A stretch of 64,000 bases of DNA. Source: Methanotrichaceae archaeon (GTDB lineage Archaea; Halobacteriota; Methanosarcinia; Methanotrichales; Methanotrichaceae). Location of the stretch: the NCBI GenBank assembly GCA_013178225.1, contig JABLXE010000014.1:1-64000 (forward strand), written 5' to 3'. This document shows, in pieces, positions 27,564-37,691 of the stretch. Position numbers and translations under genes: made by a program. Below the pieces are notes generated by a model. That model had not been told where the DNA came from. It saw only the letters and a list, made by a program, of their open reading frames with translations, and made no database searches. Within the stretch, counting starts at the first letter, position 1. Each line of letters opens with the position of its first letter.

Positions 27564-28274
27564 ATGAAATTCGCTATTACTACGATACTGTTGCTGGCGG
27601 GGATATGCGCTATGCCGGCCACGGGCCAGGAGAGTTCGGACTACTGGGCTGCCCAGGGTCAACAACACTCCATCGAGGGCCGATTCCAGGAGGCCGCCGA
27701 TAGCTACGATAAAGCCATAAAGCTTGATTCATCCAACGCCACTCTCTTCATAAATAAAGGGCTGGCCCTGGCCAATCTCGGCCAGTTCGAGGAAGCTGTT
27801 GACAGCTGGGACCAGGCCCTGAAGCTTGATTCATCCAACTTGGATGTATGGTATTTCAAGGGCCTGGCTCTTTCGGCAGGTCTGAGCGAGAATGAAGAAG
27901 CCGTCAAGTCGTTCGAGCGGGTGCTGGAGATCGATCCCACAAACGGCAATGCCTGGATAAACAAGGGGATGGCCGAGGCAAATCTGGGACTGCTCGACCA
28001 GGCCGTAGCAAGCTTTGATGAAGCCCTGAAGATCAATCCCAAAGACCTGGTGGCCTGGAACAATAAGGGTGTCGTCCTCCGCCAAATGGGAAGGTATCCC
28101 AGCGCTCTGACCTGCTTTGAGGAAGCTCTGAAGATCGATCCCGACTATGAGGTGGCGAAGAGCAATCTGGAGAGCACCGCGCAGGAGGCCAGGAGCACCA
28201 GCCAGAACGATTTCTATGAGCTGGATGACATACTTTATCAGAACAAGGTAAGAGAAGGGTCGCTCATGAACTGA
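27564..28274 (+). CDS. Exported TPR repeat protein
   Basis: A 236-residue secreted protein with signal peptide 'MKFAITTILLLAGICAMPATGQ' and five tetratricopeptide repeats over about residues 27-205 (for example 'ATLFINKGLALANLGQFEEA', 'GNAWINKGMAEANLGLLDQA'). Each ends in 'ALKID' or similar. TPRs mediate protein contacts, here outside the membrane. I start at ATG 27564, which gives the signal peptide; a longer frame from 27492 does not. The end is Ser/Thr/Asn-rich and not repeat-like. Function unknown; cell-envelope assembly is a reasonable guess. Confidence 0.85.
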   Translation: MKFAITTILLLAGICAMPATGQESSDYWAAQGQQHSIEGRFQEAADSYDKAIKLDSSNATLFINKGLALANLGQFEEAVDSWDQALKLDSSNLDVWYFKGLALSAGLSENEEAVKSFERVLEIDPTNGNAWINKGMAEANLGLLDQAVASFDEALKINPKDLVAWNNKGVVLRQMGRYPSALTCFEEALKIDPDYEVAKSNLESTAQEARSTSQNDFYELDDILYQNKVREGSLMN

Positions 28275-28316
28275 GGGCCAAATTGGACATCGGTATGAAA
28301 CCTTCGGCATGAAACC

Positions 28317-28355
28317 TGGCGGAAGGGCTCATTTCCGCCAGATTTGCCGATTTTT
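28317..28355. terminator. Hairpin and T-run between TPR and dodecin genes
   Basis: TGGCGGAA at 28317-28324 pairs perfectly with TTCCGCCA at 28333-28340 around an 8-base loop, and five T follow at 28351-28355. It sits between two convergent genes and could end either transcript. Confidence 0.6.
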
Positions 28356-28365
28356 CCTTCGTGGC

Positions 28366-28587
28366 TTACAGCGTCTCCGGCTCGGCTTCATATTTGAAGG
28401 AGAGCTTGACCCTCACCCGGTACTCAACGATCTTTCCCTCTTCGATCCTCGCGTCCATGCGAGTGACCTCCGCCACCCTCAGGTTGGAAATGTCCTGCGA
28501 TGCCGTGGCCACTATATTATGTACCGCCTGTTCCCAGCCCAGCGGTGACGTGCCCACCAGCTCGACAAAATCGTAGACCTTGGCCAT
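28366..28587 (-). CDS. Dodecin flavin-binding protein
   Basis: A 73-residue dodecin, a small protein whose dodecamer stores flavin. 'VYDFVELVGTSPLGWEQAVHNIVATASQDISNLRVAEV' has the flavin-stacking tryptophan, and 'VEYRVRVKLSFKYE' is the last strand. ATG 28587 is chosen; an in-frame GTG four codons earlier is possible. 'GGGGTGA' lies upstream. A nitroreductase-like flavin enzyme is the next gene upstream on the same strand, a plausible flavin-related pairing. Confidence 0.93.
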   Translation of the reverse strand: MAKVYDFVELVGTSPLGWEQAVHNIVATASQDISNLRVAEVTRMDARIEEGKIVEYRVRVKLSFKYEAEPETL

Positions 28588-28645
28588 TTGCCCGCTCACC
28601 CCTTTGATACCGTATCCGTCTTCTAGCTCTTATAATTTTTGCAGA

Positions 28646-29164
28646 TTATCGATCCACAGTCGGTGCCCGGCCCCAGTCCAGCAGTTCCTTTCCAACCGGC
28701 TCCTTGACCTCGTCGGGATAGCCAAATGATACTATCGATTCCACCTTCATGTATTCCGGGAGGTTCAGCGTCTCTCGCACATAGTCCTCGGCGCTCCTTT
28801 CCTGGTTATACATTCGATTTCGGATCTGAATCCAGCAGGATCCCAGGCCCAGGATGCATCCGGTCAGCTGAAGAATGATGGAGGCAATGGAGCAGTCCTC
28901 GATCCACACGTCCGTCTCTCTGGCATCAGCACAGACCACTACACCCAGAGCAGCACCCCTCAAGAAATCCGAGCCGTGCTCTTTGGATCGGGAGAGCTTT
29001 TCCAGCAGGTTCTTATTAGTCACAAAGAAGAAGCTCCAGGGGTTGATGCCGCGAGAAGATGGAGAACGAAGAGCGGCTTCCCGCAGTAGTTCGATTATCC
29101 GGGGCTCTATTTCACGGTTCTGATATCGTCTTATGCTTCGCCTTTTTCGGAGAATATCGAGCAT
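28646..29164 (-). CDS. Nitroreductase family protein
   Basis: A 172-residue FMN-dependent NAD(P)H oxidoreductase of the nitroreductase family. 'RKRRSIRRYQNREIEPRIIELLREAALRSPSSRGINPWSFFFV' is the FMN-binding start, and 'SIILQLTGCILGLGSCWIQI' plus 'IVSFGYPDE' are the usual later blocks. I chose ATG 29164 ('GGTGA' about ten bases before). A frame open to 29284 adds 40 residues of unrelated sequence. The substrate is unknown. It stands upstream of dodecin on the same strand. Confidence 0.88.
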   Translation of the reverse strand: MLDILRKRRSIRRYQNREIEPRIIELLREAALRSPSSRGINPWSFFFVTNKNLLEKLSRSKEHGSDFLRGAALGVVVCADARETDVWIEDCSIASIILQLTGCILGLGSCWIQIRNRMYNQERSAEDYVRETLNLPEYMKVESIVSFGYPDEVKEPVGKELLDWGRAPTVDR

Positions 29165-29349
29165 GAATGAATTCACCCTTCCAGCATCTAATGCGATCAA
29201 GAAATACTCTTGTGCCGGCCCCTTCATTTGTGCCAGCTCTTTATGAATCAGCAGATCACCTGGTATGCTGAATTCAAGGTTCAAGACGAACTGAGAAAGA
29301 CATCTGATCTGCTTGACAAATCACATCAATGAGTCGCGAAAAAAAGTTG

Positions 29350-30492
29350 TCAGGCTTCAGCCTCGCCCATCAGCCGGTCCACCAGCCAGTTGGGCTCGAA
29401 CTTCACCAGGTCTCCGTAGGTCTGGCCTACGCCCAGGAACAGCACGGGCTTTCCGGTGATGTAGGCGATGGATATGGCCGATCCGCCTTTAGCATCGGCA
29501 TCGGTCTTGGTCAGGATGGAGCCTCCAATCGGCACCGACTCGTTGAAGAGGCGCGCCCGTTCCACGGCATCGTTTCCGGCTATGGCCTCGTCCACGAAGA
29601 TGAGCAGGTCCGGCTTGGTTACCCTCACGATCTTCCTCATCTGATCCATGAGGTTGATGTTGGTGTGCAGCCGTCCCGCGGTATCTGCCAGCACCACGTC
29701 TTTGTTGTGTGCCTTGGCGTACTCGATGGCATCGTAGATTACCGCAGTCGGATCGCCGCCGGTCTTATGCTTGACCATCTTCACGCCCAGCTTTCCGGCA
29801 TGCACCTCCAGCTGCTCGATGGCCCCCGCCCGGAAGGTGTCCCCTGCGGCCAGCACGACCGAATAGCCGTTATCCTGCAGGTATTTGGCGACCTTGGCGA
29901 TGCTGGTGGTCTTACCAGTGCCGTTTACGCCCACGAACAGGATCTTGACCGGCTTCTTGGCCGTCTGAACGTACTCGTCGAAGTCCAGGTGATTTCGGGA
30001 CAAAAGGTCCACCAGCGCGTTTCGAAGCGACGTCTCCGCCAGCTCGCCGGTATCTGCCCCTATCTTCTTCTTGGCACCCACCAGATCCGATTTGACGGAT
30101 TTTACTATCTCCTCTGCCACCGGCAGGGCCACGTCGCTCTCCAGGAGAGCCATCTCCAAAGCCCAGAGGGGCTCCTCCAGATCCTTCTCCTCTAAGACTA
30201 CCTCCTGCTCGAAGACCAGCGATTTGGCCTTCTGGAACAGGGAGAACTTGCTCTTGGGCTTGGCTTCTTCGCTTTTATTCGATTTTGCAGGTTCCAGGTT
30301 GTTCGGCTTAGAGATTGCGCGCTCGGGCTCGGACCTGGGTTCGAGCGTCTCGGTTTCGGCCTCCAGCATCTTTGACGGCTTCTCTTTCTTCCCAGCCGAG
30401 ACCCGATCCTCGGCCTTGGAGACCTTCTCCTGGATTTTGCTCGAAAGGGAGTCCTTGAAGCCTGACAGCTTCTCCTTGAAGCGGTTAAACAA
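29350..30492 (-). CDS. ftsY: Signal recognition particle receptor FtsY
   Basis: GTPase that receives SRP-bound ribosomes at the membrane. The first 130 residues are a highly charged linker/A-domain (Lys, Glu and Ser rich). The NG domain has the P-loop 'GVNGTGKTTSIAKVAKYL', 'DTAGRLHTN' and 'TKTDADAKGG'. At 380 residues it is of normal length. The start is TTG 30490-30492, overlapping the prefoldin stop by eight bases. It is the last gene of the S19e-to-FtsY operon, an arrangement common in euryarchaea. Confidence 0.96.
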   Translation of the reverse strand: MFNRFKEKLSGFKDSLSSKIQEKVSKAEDRVSAGKKEKPSKMLEAETETLEPRSEPERAISKPNNLEPAKSNKSEEAKPKSKFSLFQKAKSLVFEQEVVLEEKDLEEPLWALEMALLESDVALPVAEEIVKSVKSDLVGAKKKIGADTGELAETSLRNALVDLLSRNHLDFDEYVQTAKKPVKILFVGVNGTGKTTSIAKVAKYLQDNGYSVVLAAGDTFRAGAIEQLEVHAGKLGVKMVKHKTGGDPTAVIYDAIEYAKAHNKDVVLADTAGRLHTNINLMDQMRKIVRVTKPDLLIFVDEAIAGNDAVERARLFNESVPIGGSILTKTDADAKGGSAISIAYITGKPVLFLGVGQTYGDLVKFEPNWLVDRLMGEAEA

Positions 30493-30934
30493 CCTGTTCG
30501 CCTCTCTCTCCCATGGCCTGCTCGTACTGGTTCAAGACCTTCTGAATGGATTGCATCTCCTGGTCGATCTTGGCCAGCACATCGTTCAGCTCCTTGGCGC
30601 CCTTGGATACCTCTTCCTTCCTGGCCTTGAGCGTCTCCAGGGCTTCGGCCGGAGACTTTTCTATGCTCACGCTCGCGCCAACGTTCAGAACTACGCTCTC
30701 CTTCGAGGCGAGCTTGGCATGGATAAAAGATCCCGAGCCAATGGGAACCAGCATCTCTTGACCTTCTTCAGCCTGCTGCATCGCTTCGATTGCCCTCAGG
30801 GCACGATCCAGGCCTTCCATGGTCATCTGCGTGAGCCCGATCTGACGAACGATAAGCTCCGCTTGCGCCTGATATTGCTGATAGGCGGCCAGGAGCTGCG
30901 AAAGCTCCTCCTCGCCCCGAGGAGAGCTACTCAA
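30485..30934 (-). CDS. pfdA: Prefoldin alpha subunit
   Basis: A 149-residue subunit of the archaeal prefoldin hexamer that passes unfolded proteins to the thermosome. N- and C-terminal coiled-coil helices ('LSQLLAAYQQYQAQAELIVRQI' and 'VLAKIDQEMQSIQKVLNQYEQ') flank the beta linker 'EMLVPIGSGSFIHAKL'. The start is TTG with 'GAGGTGA' seven bases upstream; it overlaps the L18a stop by eight bases and ftsY by eight. Confidence 0.95.
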   Translation of the reverse strand: MSSSPRGEEELSQLLAAYQQYQAQAELIVRQIGLTQMTMEGLDRALRAIEAMQQAEEGQEMLVPIGSGSFIHAKLASKESVVLNVGASVSIEKSPAEALETLKARKEEVSKGAKELNDVLAKIDQEMQSIQKVLNQYEQAMGERGEQVV

Positions 30935-31115
30935 CGGCCTTCACCTCGTCTATGCGGATGAAGTTCCTCTTTAAGCCGTGCTTGCTTCCCAAAAGGGAGT
31001 AAACCTTTTCCATAGCGGTTTTTTCGTTTGGGCCCTCCACAAGCTTGGTGAAGGGACGCCAGGTTTTGGTGATAAGCTCAGTTCTAAACATTCCCTTAAT
31101 TTCAAAAGTGCTCAT
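30927..31115 (-). CDS. rpl18a: Ribosomal protein L18a/LX
   Basis: A 62-residue archaeal large-subunit protein (eL20/LX). 'STFEIKGMFRTELITKTWRPFTKLVEGPNEKTAMEKVYSLLGSKHGLKRNFIRI' (read in parts) is the full family pattern. ATG 31115 has 'GAGGGTGG' upstream; the frame three codons longer is less likely. It lies between aIF6 and prefoldin alpha. Confidence 0.93.
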   Translation of the reverse strand: MSTFEIKGMFRTELITKTWRPFTKLVEGPNEKTAMEKVYSLLGSKHGLKRNFIRIDEVKAVE

Positions 31116-31133
31116 AATTTCCACCCTCTGCCC

Positions 31134-31805
31134 TTAAGCTAAGAAACCTAACGCATCCTCGATGCGGCCGAGTTCAGGCCCTGTGGTCTCATCGCCGGCG
31201 AAATAGCCGTGGCCGTTGGCCAGCAGGCCGGATCCAACCAGTGGCGAGCCGAAGTTGACTGTGCCCACATCGACCGGGAGCTGGAAGAGATCATCTAAAA
31301 CCGCGATCTCGGCCTCTAATACCCGCGGATGGACCAACAGGCCGCGATTGGTGATGGCTGCGGTCATGCCCACCGTCTTCAGACCGCCTATGGTGCCGGC
31401 GACCACCTCCACGCCCAGCGTCCTGGACACCGTCTCACAGGCCTTTTCTGACAGGCCGGGATGAACCAGAGCGGCGCTGTCGTTGGCCAGGATCAAATTG
31501 CCGGCTGCATTTATCTTTCCGGGAAGCCTGGCTACCCTTCCGTGAAGGGACAGCTTCTTCATCTCCTCCTCGCCGGTCTGCTGGGTCACCACAAATCCCT
31601 GGCTGTTGCCAGATATCAGTGATCCCAGAACCGCCGATCCACCAGCATGAATCCTCTCCGCGGCCACCCCCAGCCCCTCCTCCAGGGCCAGGACCACCTC
31701 CGGGGCGGTCTCTACAGGCACCAGAACCACGCGCTCGGTGCATCTGGCAAAGACCCCCAGAAGCGGGCTGCCTGCGATCTTCAGCCGCTTATCTCTGGCC
31801 TGCAA
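31134..31805 (-). CDS. eif6: Translation initiation factor aIF6
   Basis: Anti-association factor that binds the large subunit until it is mature. It has the fivefold alpha/beta pseudo-repeat: 'SPLLGVFARCTERVVLVP', 'VGGSAVLGSLISGNSQGFVV'-like strands, 'TIGGLKTVGMTAAITNRGLLVHP' and 'VNFGSPLVGSGLLANGHGYFAGDETTGPEL'. The start is unclear because no ATG lies near the family start. TTG 31803-31805 is the best candidate and overlaps the L31e end by 17 bases; CTG 31787 is another. It lies between L31e and L18a in the translation operon. Confidence 0.93.
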   Translation of the reverse strand: MQARDKRLKIAGSPLLGVFARCTERVVLVPVETAPEVVLALEEGLGVAAERIHAGGSAVLGSLISGNSQGFVVTQQTGEEEMKKLSLHGRVARLPGKINAAGNLILANDSAALVHPGLSEKACETVSRTLGVEVVAGTIGGLKTVGMTAAITNRGLLVHPRVLEAEIAVLDDLFQLPVDVGTVNFGSPLVGSGLLANGHGYFAGDETTGPELGRIEDALGFLA

Positions 31806-32055
31806 ACTCCGCCTCAACCCCACCGTCTTCGAACTTGACCGCACGAACTCTGAGCTTCGAGGGTGGCTTCTGATTGCCCCGGGCCCAGATGGCCTCGTTC
31901 AAGCTCTGGTCGATCTTGACCATATCCAGAGGGGTCTTCATGTGCTTGGAGAGGTACTCCTTGACCTCAGCCATAGCGCGGTTGGACCGCCTCCATCTTG
32001 GAACTCTCTTGGCAGCCATCAGCGGGATGGTATAAACTCTCTCAGTGTCAGCCAT
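31789..32055 (-). CDS. rpl31e: Ribosomal protein L31e
   Basis: An 88-residue large-subunit protein. 'VYTIPLMAAKRVPRWRRSNRAMAEVKEYLSKHM' and 'IDQSLNEAIWARGNQKPPSKLRVRAVKFEDG' are the family blocks. 'AGAGG' precedes ATG 32055. It starts one base after the L39e stop and overlaps aIF6. Confidence 0.96.
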   Translation of the reverse strand: MADTERVYTIPLMAAKRVPRWRRSNRAMAEVKEYLSKHMKTPLDMVKIDQSLNEAIWARGNQKPPSKLRVRAVKFEDGGVEAEFAGQR

Positions 32056-32056
32056 A

Positions 32057-32209
32057 TTATGCCTCTAAGGTGCTTCTTCTCCAGTGTCTTCTCTTGGGAT
32101 GTGTGACGACGCCCCTCTGGGTTTTGACAATGACCCACGCCGGCACTCTACGATTCTGATTGAACGCTTTGGCAAGTCTGATCTTCTTGCCCTTTAACTT
32201 CTTGGACAA
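32057..32209 (-). CDS. rpl39e: Ribosomal protein L39e
   Basis: A 50-residue very basic protein: it begins '[20 protein letters not shown]', continues '[20 protein letters not shown]' and ends '[10 protein letters not shown]', the full L39e sequence that lines the exit tunnel. The start is TTG at 32207-32209 with 'GAGGAAGAG' upstream. Its first 62 bases overlap the end of the PP-loop gene in another frame. Confidence 0.95.
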   Translation of the reverse strand: MSKKLKGKKIRLAKAFNQNRRVPAWVIVKTQRGVVTHPKRRHWRRSTLEA

Positions 32210-32804
32210 CTCTCTTCCTCCGCAAAACTCGGGTATGTGTGTGATTGGTGGGAAATATCCGGTCCACCTCGCTCTGGCCGAATCTTTCAGCCAGAGCGTA
32301 CCTCATTCCCACCTCGAAATCTGAAGCCGGATAGTCTCCGGACAGCTTCTCCTCAAAGTCCAGGTAACGCCCTGCCATGGCCCGGATGGTCTTTCCCCCC
32401 AGCCCGGCCAGCGGCCTTAGATAGTGCATATGATAGCGGTCTTCAAGGCTTCTGATCCGGCTGTAATTCATGATGGGCGCTCGATCGTCCCTCCTGGTTC
32501 CGTCGGCCACGAACTCGCAACTTTGGGCCAGAGTCTCCACGGCAATGGAATGAACGTAATTGAGAGCCTCATTGGGAAAGCCAGTCGATTGCAGTATCTC
32601 CAGAGCCTTCTCCAGCACGCCCTCCTCGAAGATCTCCAGTCGATGTGGATGGCCCATCTCTACTGCTGCCGATGCGGCCGTCTTCCAGGCGGAATCGCTG
32701 CCGAAGCTGAAGGTGACCAGCTCGATCTCGTCAAAGAAAGGTTCCAGCAGCATGACCGTCAGTCCGCTGTCCTTCCCGCCGCTGAACAGGACCGTTGCCT
32801 TCAT
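32148..32804 (-). CDS. PP-loop ATP-binding protein
   Basis: A 218-residue adenine-nucleotide alpha-hydrolase-like protein. The PP-loop is '[16 protein letters not shown]' at residues 4-19. Later blocks are '[44 protein letters not shown]'. Such proteins adenylate substrates in tRNA modification or amide synthesis; the substrate here is unknown. The last 20 residues overlap the L39e start and are of low complexity ('[19 protein letters not shown]'), so the functional end may be earlier. It is in the usual place between PDCD5 and L39e in this operon. Confidence 0.85.
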   Translation of the reverse strand: MKATVLFSGGKDSGLTVMLLEPFFDEIELVTFSFGSDSAWKTAASAAVEMGHPHRLEIFEEGVLEKALEILQSTGFPNEALNYVHSIAVETLAQSCEFVADGTRRDDRAPIMNYSRIRSLEDRYHMHYLRPLAGLGGKTIRAMAGRYLDFEEKLSGDYPASDFEVGMRYALAERFGQSEVDRIFPTNHTHTRVLRRKRVVQEVKGQEDQTCQSVQSES

Positions 32805-32811
32805 GAGAGGA

Positions 32812-33150
32812 TTACTTCCTCGTGATATTGATTTCTCTCTTGGTGGGCTGAGCCTGCTTGAGTATGGCCTTGAGCTGCTCGTCGGTTATGGCCCCGCGCA
32901 ACCTGCCGCTCTGGGCGAGCATGATGAGCTGGGCCTCGATCTGGGCCACGAACTCCGGCCGGGTCATGCGAAGGGTGTTCAGCCGTTCCCGGGCCTCTGT
33001 GGTGAGGATCTGTCTCATCAGGGCAGCTTTCTTGGCCTCCAGTTCCGCCTGGGCTTGCTCCTGTTGAGCAGCCACCATCTGCGAATCCACCTGCTGCTTC
33101 TGAAGCTGTTCGAGCTTCCTTCTTCTCAGTTCTGCAAGCTCATCGTCCAT
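32812..33150 (-). CDS. PDCD5/TFAR19-family DNA-binding protein
   Basis: A 112-residue protein, mostly helical: '[20 protein letters not shown]', '[43 protein letters not shown]' and '[12 protein letters not shown]' are the triple-helix core of the archaeal PDCD5 homologues. They are annotated as DNA-binding. It follows S19e by 40 bases and precedes the PP-loop gene by seven. Confidence 0.93.
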   Translation of the reverse strand: MDDELAELRRRKLEQLQKQQVDSQMVAAQQEQAQAELEAKKAALMRQILTTEARERLNTLRMTRPEFVAQIEAQLIMLAQSGRLRGAITDEQLKAILKQAQPTKREINITRK

Positions 33151-33190
33151 ACCGCATTACCTCAAGCATCGTTCAAGCCTATTGTTTTTT

Positions 33191-33637
33191 TCAAGCTGGT
33201 TCTGCCGCTGCTTCCTGCTGCTTTCCAGCCTTTATTTTATGAGCCATATCATCCAGGAAGGCCTGTCCTTGAGACGAGATTTGGCGCCCCTTCTTAATTT
33301 TCTTTACGTAACCAGCCTTCTCCATCTGCTGCAGAGCCTCTCTCACAATGGAGCCGCTGCCCTTGGCAAAGCCCGCCGTGCGGACCGGCTTTCGGTGCTT
33401 TCCGCCGTAGTAACTCCGAAGACGGGAAACGCCGATAGGCCCATCGATATAGATTCTGCGCAGAATAGATGCGCACCGCACATACCACCAATCCGGATTG
33501 GTTGGCGGCATCTCCTTGTGCACCCCGGTCTTTGCGTACAAAGACCACTCAGGTGGCTGAACCTTGCCTGCTGCTTTCAACTCCTGAGCTACTGCCGTTA
33601 TCAGGTCATGGGGAGGCACGTCGTAAACTGTTGTCAA
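33191..33637 (-). CDS. rps19e: Ribosomal protein S19e
   Basis: A 148-residue small-subunit protein. Family blocks are 'TTVYDVPPHDLITAVAQEL', 'PDWWYVRCASILRRIYIDGPIGVSRLRSYYGG' and 'ALQQMEKAGYVKKIKKGRQIS'. The Ala/Glu-rich tail is typical. I use TTG 33635-33637, which puts the strong 'GGAGG' site ten bases upstream and gives the family start; a TTG three codons earlier sits one base from that site. It is the first gene of the operon that runs to ftsY. Confidence 0.95.
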   Translation of the reverse strand: MTTVYDVPPHDLITAVAQELKAAGKVQPPEWSLYAKTGVHKEMPPTNPDWWYVRCASILRRIYIDGPIGVSRLRSYYGGKHRKPVRTAGFAKGSGSIVREALQQMEKAGYVKKIKKGRQISSQGQAFLDDMAHKIKAGKQQEAAAEPA

Positions 33638-33692
33638 ATTCTTCAATCCTCCAAGATGATAAGGAACAAACCAGAACCCTTACGCCAAAACA

Positions 33693-33701
33693 AGTATAAA
33701 T
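33693..33701 (-). promoter_or_regulatory. TATA box of the S19e-FtsY operon
   Basis: ATTTATACT on the minus strand, about 60 bases before the S19e start; transcription would start near 33672. It is the clearest promoter for the nine-gene unit. Confidence 0.6.
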
Positions 33702-33846
33702 GCTTTTTCAGTAGTCCGTTTTTATCCCGCATCCGTGGCTATCGCGCCCCGAATAGGGGATTGGACTCCCGGCGAGGGACGGCAACTGTCTGCGATAGTT
33801 GAATTGACGGCCCAGAGCAACCAGAGGAGACGGTTCTCCGGTCTGA

Positions 33847-35031
33847 TTAGCGCGTGTCGTTTACGCTATCCGCTATCCCCAGCACGTTTAAAAGCCCTAT
33901 AAGGTTATCCCGGGATATGGTGCCGTCCGATGCCCGCTTCAGTATGGCCTTGGCATTGAAGGCCACACCGAGCCCGGCATTCTTGATCATCAGGCAGTCG
34001 TTGGCCCCGTCTCCAACCGCCACGATATTTTCGGGCCGGATCCTCTCCAGCTCGGCCAGCTTGAAAATTATGCGCCCCTTGGCCTCGGCATCGATGATAT
34101 CCCCTTTCACCTCGCCGGTCAGAACCCCGTTCTCGATCTCCAGCACGTTGGCAAAGGCGTAGTCAAAGCCCAGCTGCTCCTTCAGGACGTCTGTGAAATA
34201 GGTGAAGCCGCCGCTGATCAGGGCGATCTTGTAGCCCACCTCCTTCAGGTGGTGTATCAGCTCTTCACATCGGGGAGTGAGCTGCAGGTCGCCGGCGATG
34301 GCCTCCAGGGTGGAGACCGGCATGCCTTTGAGCAGCCTCACCCTCTGGCGGAGCGATTCCTGGAAGTCGATCTCTCCATTCATGGCCCTCTCGGTGATCG
34401 AGCGCACCTCCTCGTCCACACCGGCAAAGCTGGCCAGCTTGTTGATGATCTCGAAGTCGACGATGGTCATGTCCATATCGAAGACTATCAAGCGTTTCTC
34501 CTTCTGGGACCGGCCCAGCTCCTGCACCACCACGTCCAGGCCCAGGGATTCACATTCCCTCTTCAGGTCATCCTTGCAGGACTCGACGCTGCAGTCCGCA
34601 AAGTCCATGGTGAACTCAATGGATATCAGATCGCCCCGTGCGGTGACCGAAGCCCTCTCGATGTTGATGTTCTTGCGAGCGGCAAGCGCTGCCACATCGT
34701 AGATGATTCCCACCCGGTCCCGGGCCAGAATGGTCACTACATAGAGATTCTTGCGAGAGCGGCGTTTGGTCCGGTATTGCTCCAGCGGCAGGAAACGAGC
34801 CTCAACCCCCAGGCGATCGCGATTCTCCGAAAACCACTTCTCAAGCTCCTCGGGTTCGATGCGAGATTCGCTGAAATCGGCCACCACGGTCATGACCAGT
34901 ATCCCCTGCATCATCTTCTGGTCCATGTCGACGATATTGACCAGCCTGGCTGCGGGCTCTTCCAGTATATCGCGAATCAGCCCCGGCCGATCCTTGCCTA
35001 TGAAGGAGACAACCCAGAGAGGGCCGCTCAA
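33847..35031 (-). CDS. serB: Phosphoserine phosphatase with two ACT domains
   Basis: Removes phosphate from phosphoserine, the last step of serine synthesis. Residues 1-90 and 95-175 are two ACT domains ('WVVSFIGKDRPGLIRDI' and 'YVVTILARDRVGIIYDV') that probably bind serine or another amino acid. The HAD phosphatase core has the nucleophile motif 'FDMDMT' (Asp185, Asp187), 'ISGGFTYF', and 'VAVGDGANDCLMIK'. It is 394 residues, the form with tandem ACT domains. The start is a TTG with a weak 'GGGAT'; a TATA-like element lies at 35094-35103. Confidence 0.95.
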   Translation of the reverse strand: MSGPLWVVSFIGKDRPGLIRDILEEPAARLVNIVDMDQKMMQGILVMTVVADFSESRIEPEELEKWFSENRDRLGVEARFLPLEQYRTKRRSRKNLYVVTILARDRVGIIYDVAALAARKNINIERASVTARGDLISIEFTMDFADCSVESCKDDLKRECESLGLDVVVQELGRSQKEKRLIVFDMDMTIVDFEIINKLASFAGVDEEVRSITERAMNGEIDFQESLRQRVRLLKGMPVSTLEAIAGDLQLTPRCEELIHHLKEVGYKIALISGGFTYFTDVLKEQLGFDYAFANVLEIENGVLTGEVKGDIIDAEAKGRIIFKLAELERIRPENIVAVGDGANDCLMIKNAGLGVAFNAKAILKRASDGTISRDNLIGLLNVLGIADSVNDTR

Positions 35032-35380
35032 ATCCCAGACCCCCGACGCTTACAGAGAATTGCTCTCACCGCGGCCTTACGTGATCATCCAAGCCTAAAT
35101 ACTTTTTCGGAACAGGAACCGCCGGAACAGGAACCGTCACCAATCCACCCCGGTTGCCAAATTGCCGTCAGCGCCGGGGCGAGAGGGCGCAGTATTACAG
35201 GGCAGGCCAAAGCTGCTCTGACGCTTTCATACCAACCAAAGAACAATCGAAAACTATTTATTTTTGTATAAAAGCGTATATCGCAAGGGGTGGCTGCCGA
35301 TCCGTTACCTACCTCCTGCAATCTCCTCTTCTGGCAACCACTCCATCTAACACTACATCAAGAAGTTCTATTAATCCGCA
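35032..35380. other. Intergenic region with tandem 15-bp repeat
   Basis: About 350 bases with no gene. It contains the serB TATA-like element (35094-35103), two tandem 15-base copies at 35108-35137, and an AT-rich 'CTATTTATTTTTGTATAAAAG' like stretch near 35248-35268 that could be a promoter on either strand. No RNA gene is recognised. Confidence 0.4.
35108..35137. repeat. Tandem 15-bp direct repeat
   Basis: CGGAACAGGAACCGC at 35108-35122 is followed directly by the same unit with one mismatch at 35123-35137. It lies just upstream of the serB TATA-like element, where an activator or repressor site would be placed. Confidence 0.6.
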
Positions 35381-35896
35381 TCACAGAGAGGAATAATCGC
35401 TCTGGCTGATGTTGGTCAGGCGCTCTATCCCCCGAATACGGTCTATTACCAGGGCCACCGCGTCAGGCACCAGCGCCTGCCAGTCTCCTCCGGAGAGCAT
35501 CAGCTTTCTGATGGCGGTTCCTGAATAGATGTCCCGGCGGTACATGGGAGGTTTTCGCACATCAAGCCCTTCCTCACCAAAGAGCTGCATTACCAGAGGG
35601 TTGTTGGTATAGACTATTTCGAAGCTGGGTGCCATGGAGCGGACGTGATCTACCCATACTGCATTGCGCTTTATGTCCGCCAGGGGCACCACCAGACATC
35701 TGTCTCGCAGAGCCTGCAGCGCTCCGTGAATCATGTCGATCCTCTCTCCGGCGGTGAAGGGATTTTCAGGAGTGTGGCTCTCCTGGGCGCTTCCTATCAC
35801 TATCACCACCTCGTCCACCTCATCTGCGATCCTTTCCAGCACCGCCTGGTGTCCCAGGTGAAAGGGCTGGAAGCGCCCGATGTAAAGCCCTCTCAT
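35381..35896 (-). CDS. nadM: Nicotinamide-nucleotide adenylyltransferase, archaeal
   Basis: Makes NAD from NMN and ATP. The start 'MRGLYIGRFQPFHLGHQAVL' has the nucleotidyltransferase HxGH motif (HLGH), and 'SGTAIRKLMLSGGDW' is the second phosphate-binding motif. 171 residues, normal for archaeal NadM. I use ATG 35896 rather than the longer frame to 35929. It starts 22 bases after mer on the same strand, so NAD supply and the F420-dependent reductase are co-transcribed. Confidence 0.93.
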   Translation of the reverse strand: MRGLYIGRFQPFHLGHQAVLERIADEVDEVVIVIGSAQESHTPENPFTAGERIDMIHGALQALRDRCLVVPLADIKRNAVWVDHVRSMAPSFEIVYTNNPLVMQLFGEEGLDVRKPPMYRRDIYSGTAIRKLMLSGGDWQALVPDAVALVIDRIRGIERLTNISQSDYSSL

Positions 35897-35918
35897 GTCC
35901 TGCCGCCTTTTTCCGATC

Positions 35919-37626
<1,708 letters not shown>

Positions 37627-37691
37627 TTTCTGATCTCCGGGATTTGATTCTCCAATCAGGAACCGCGGGCAGAATGGCTCAGACCATCGCT

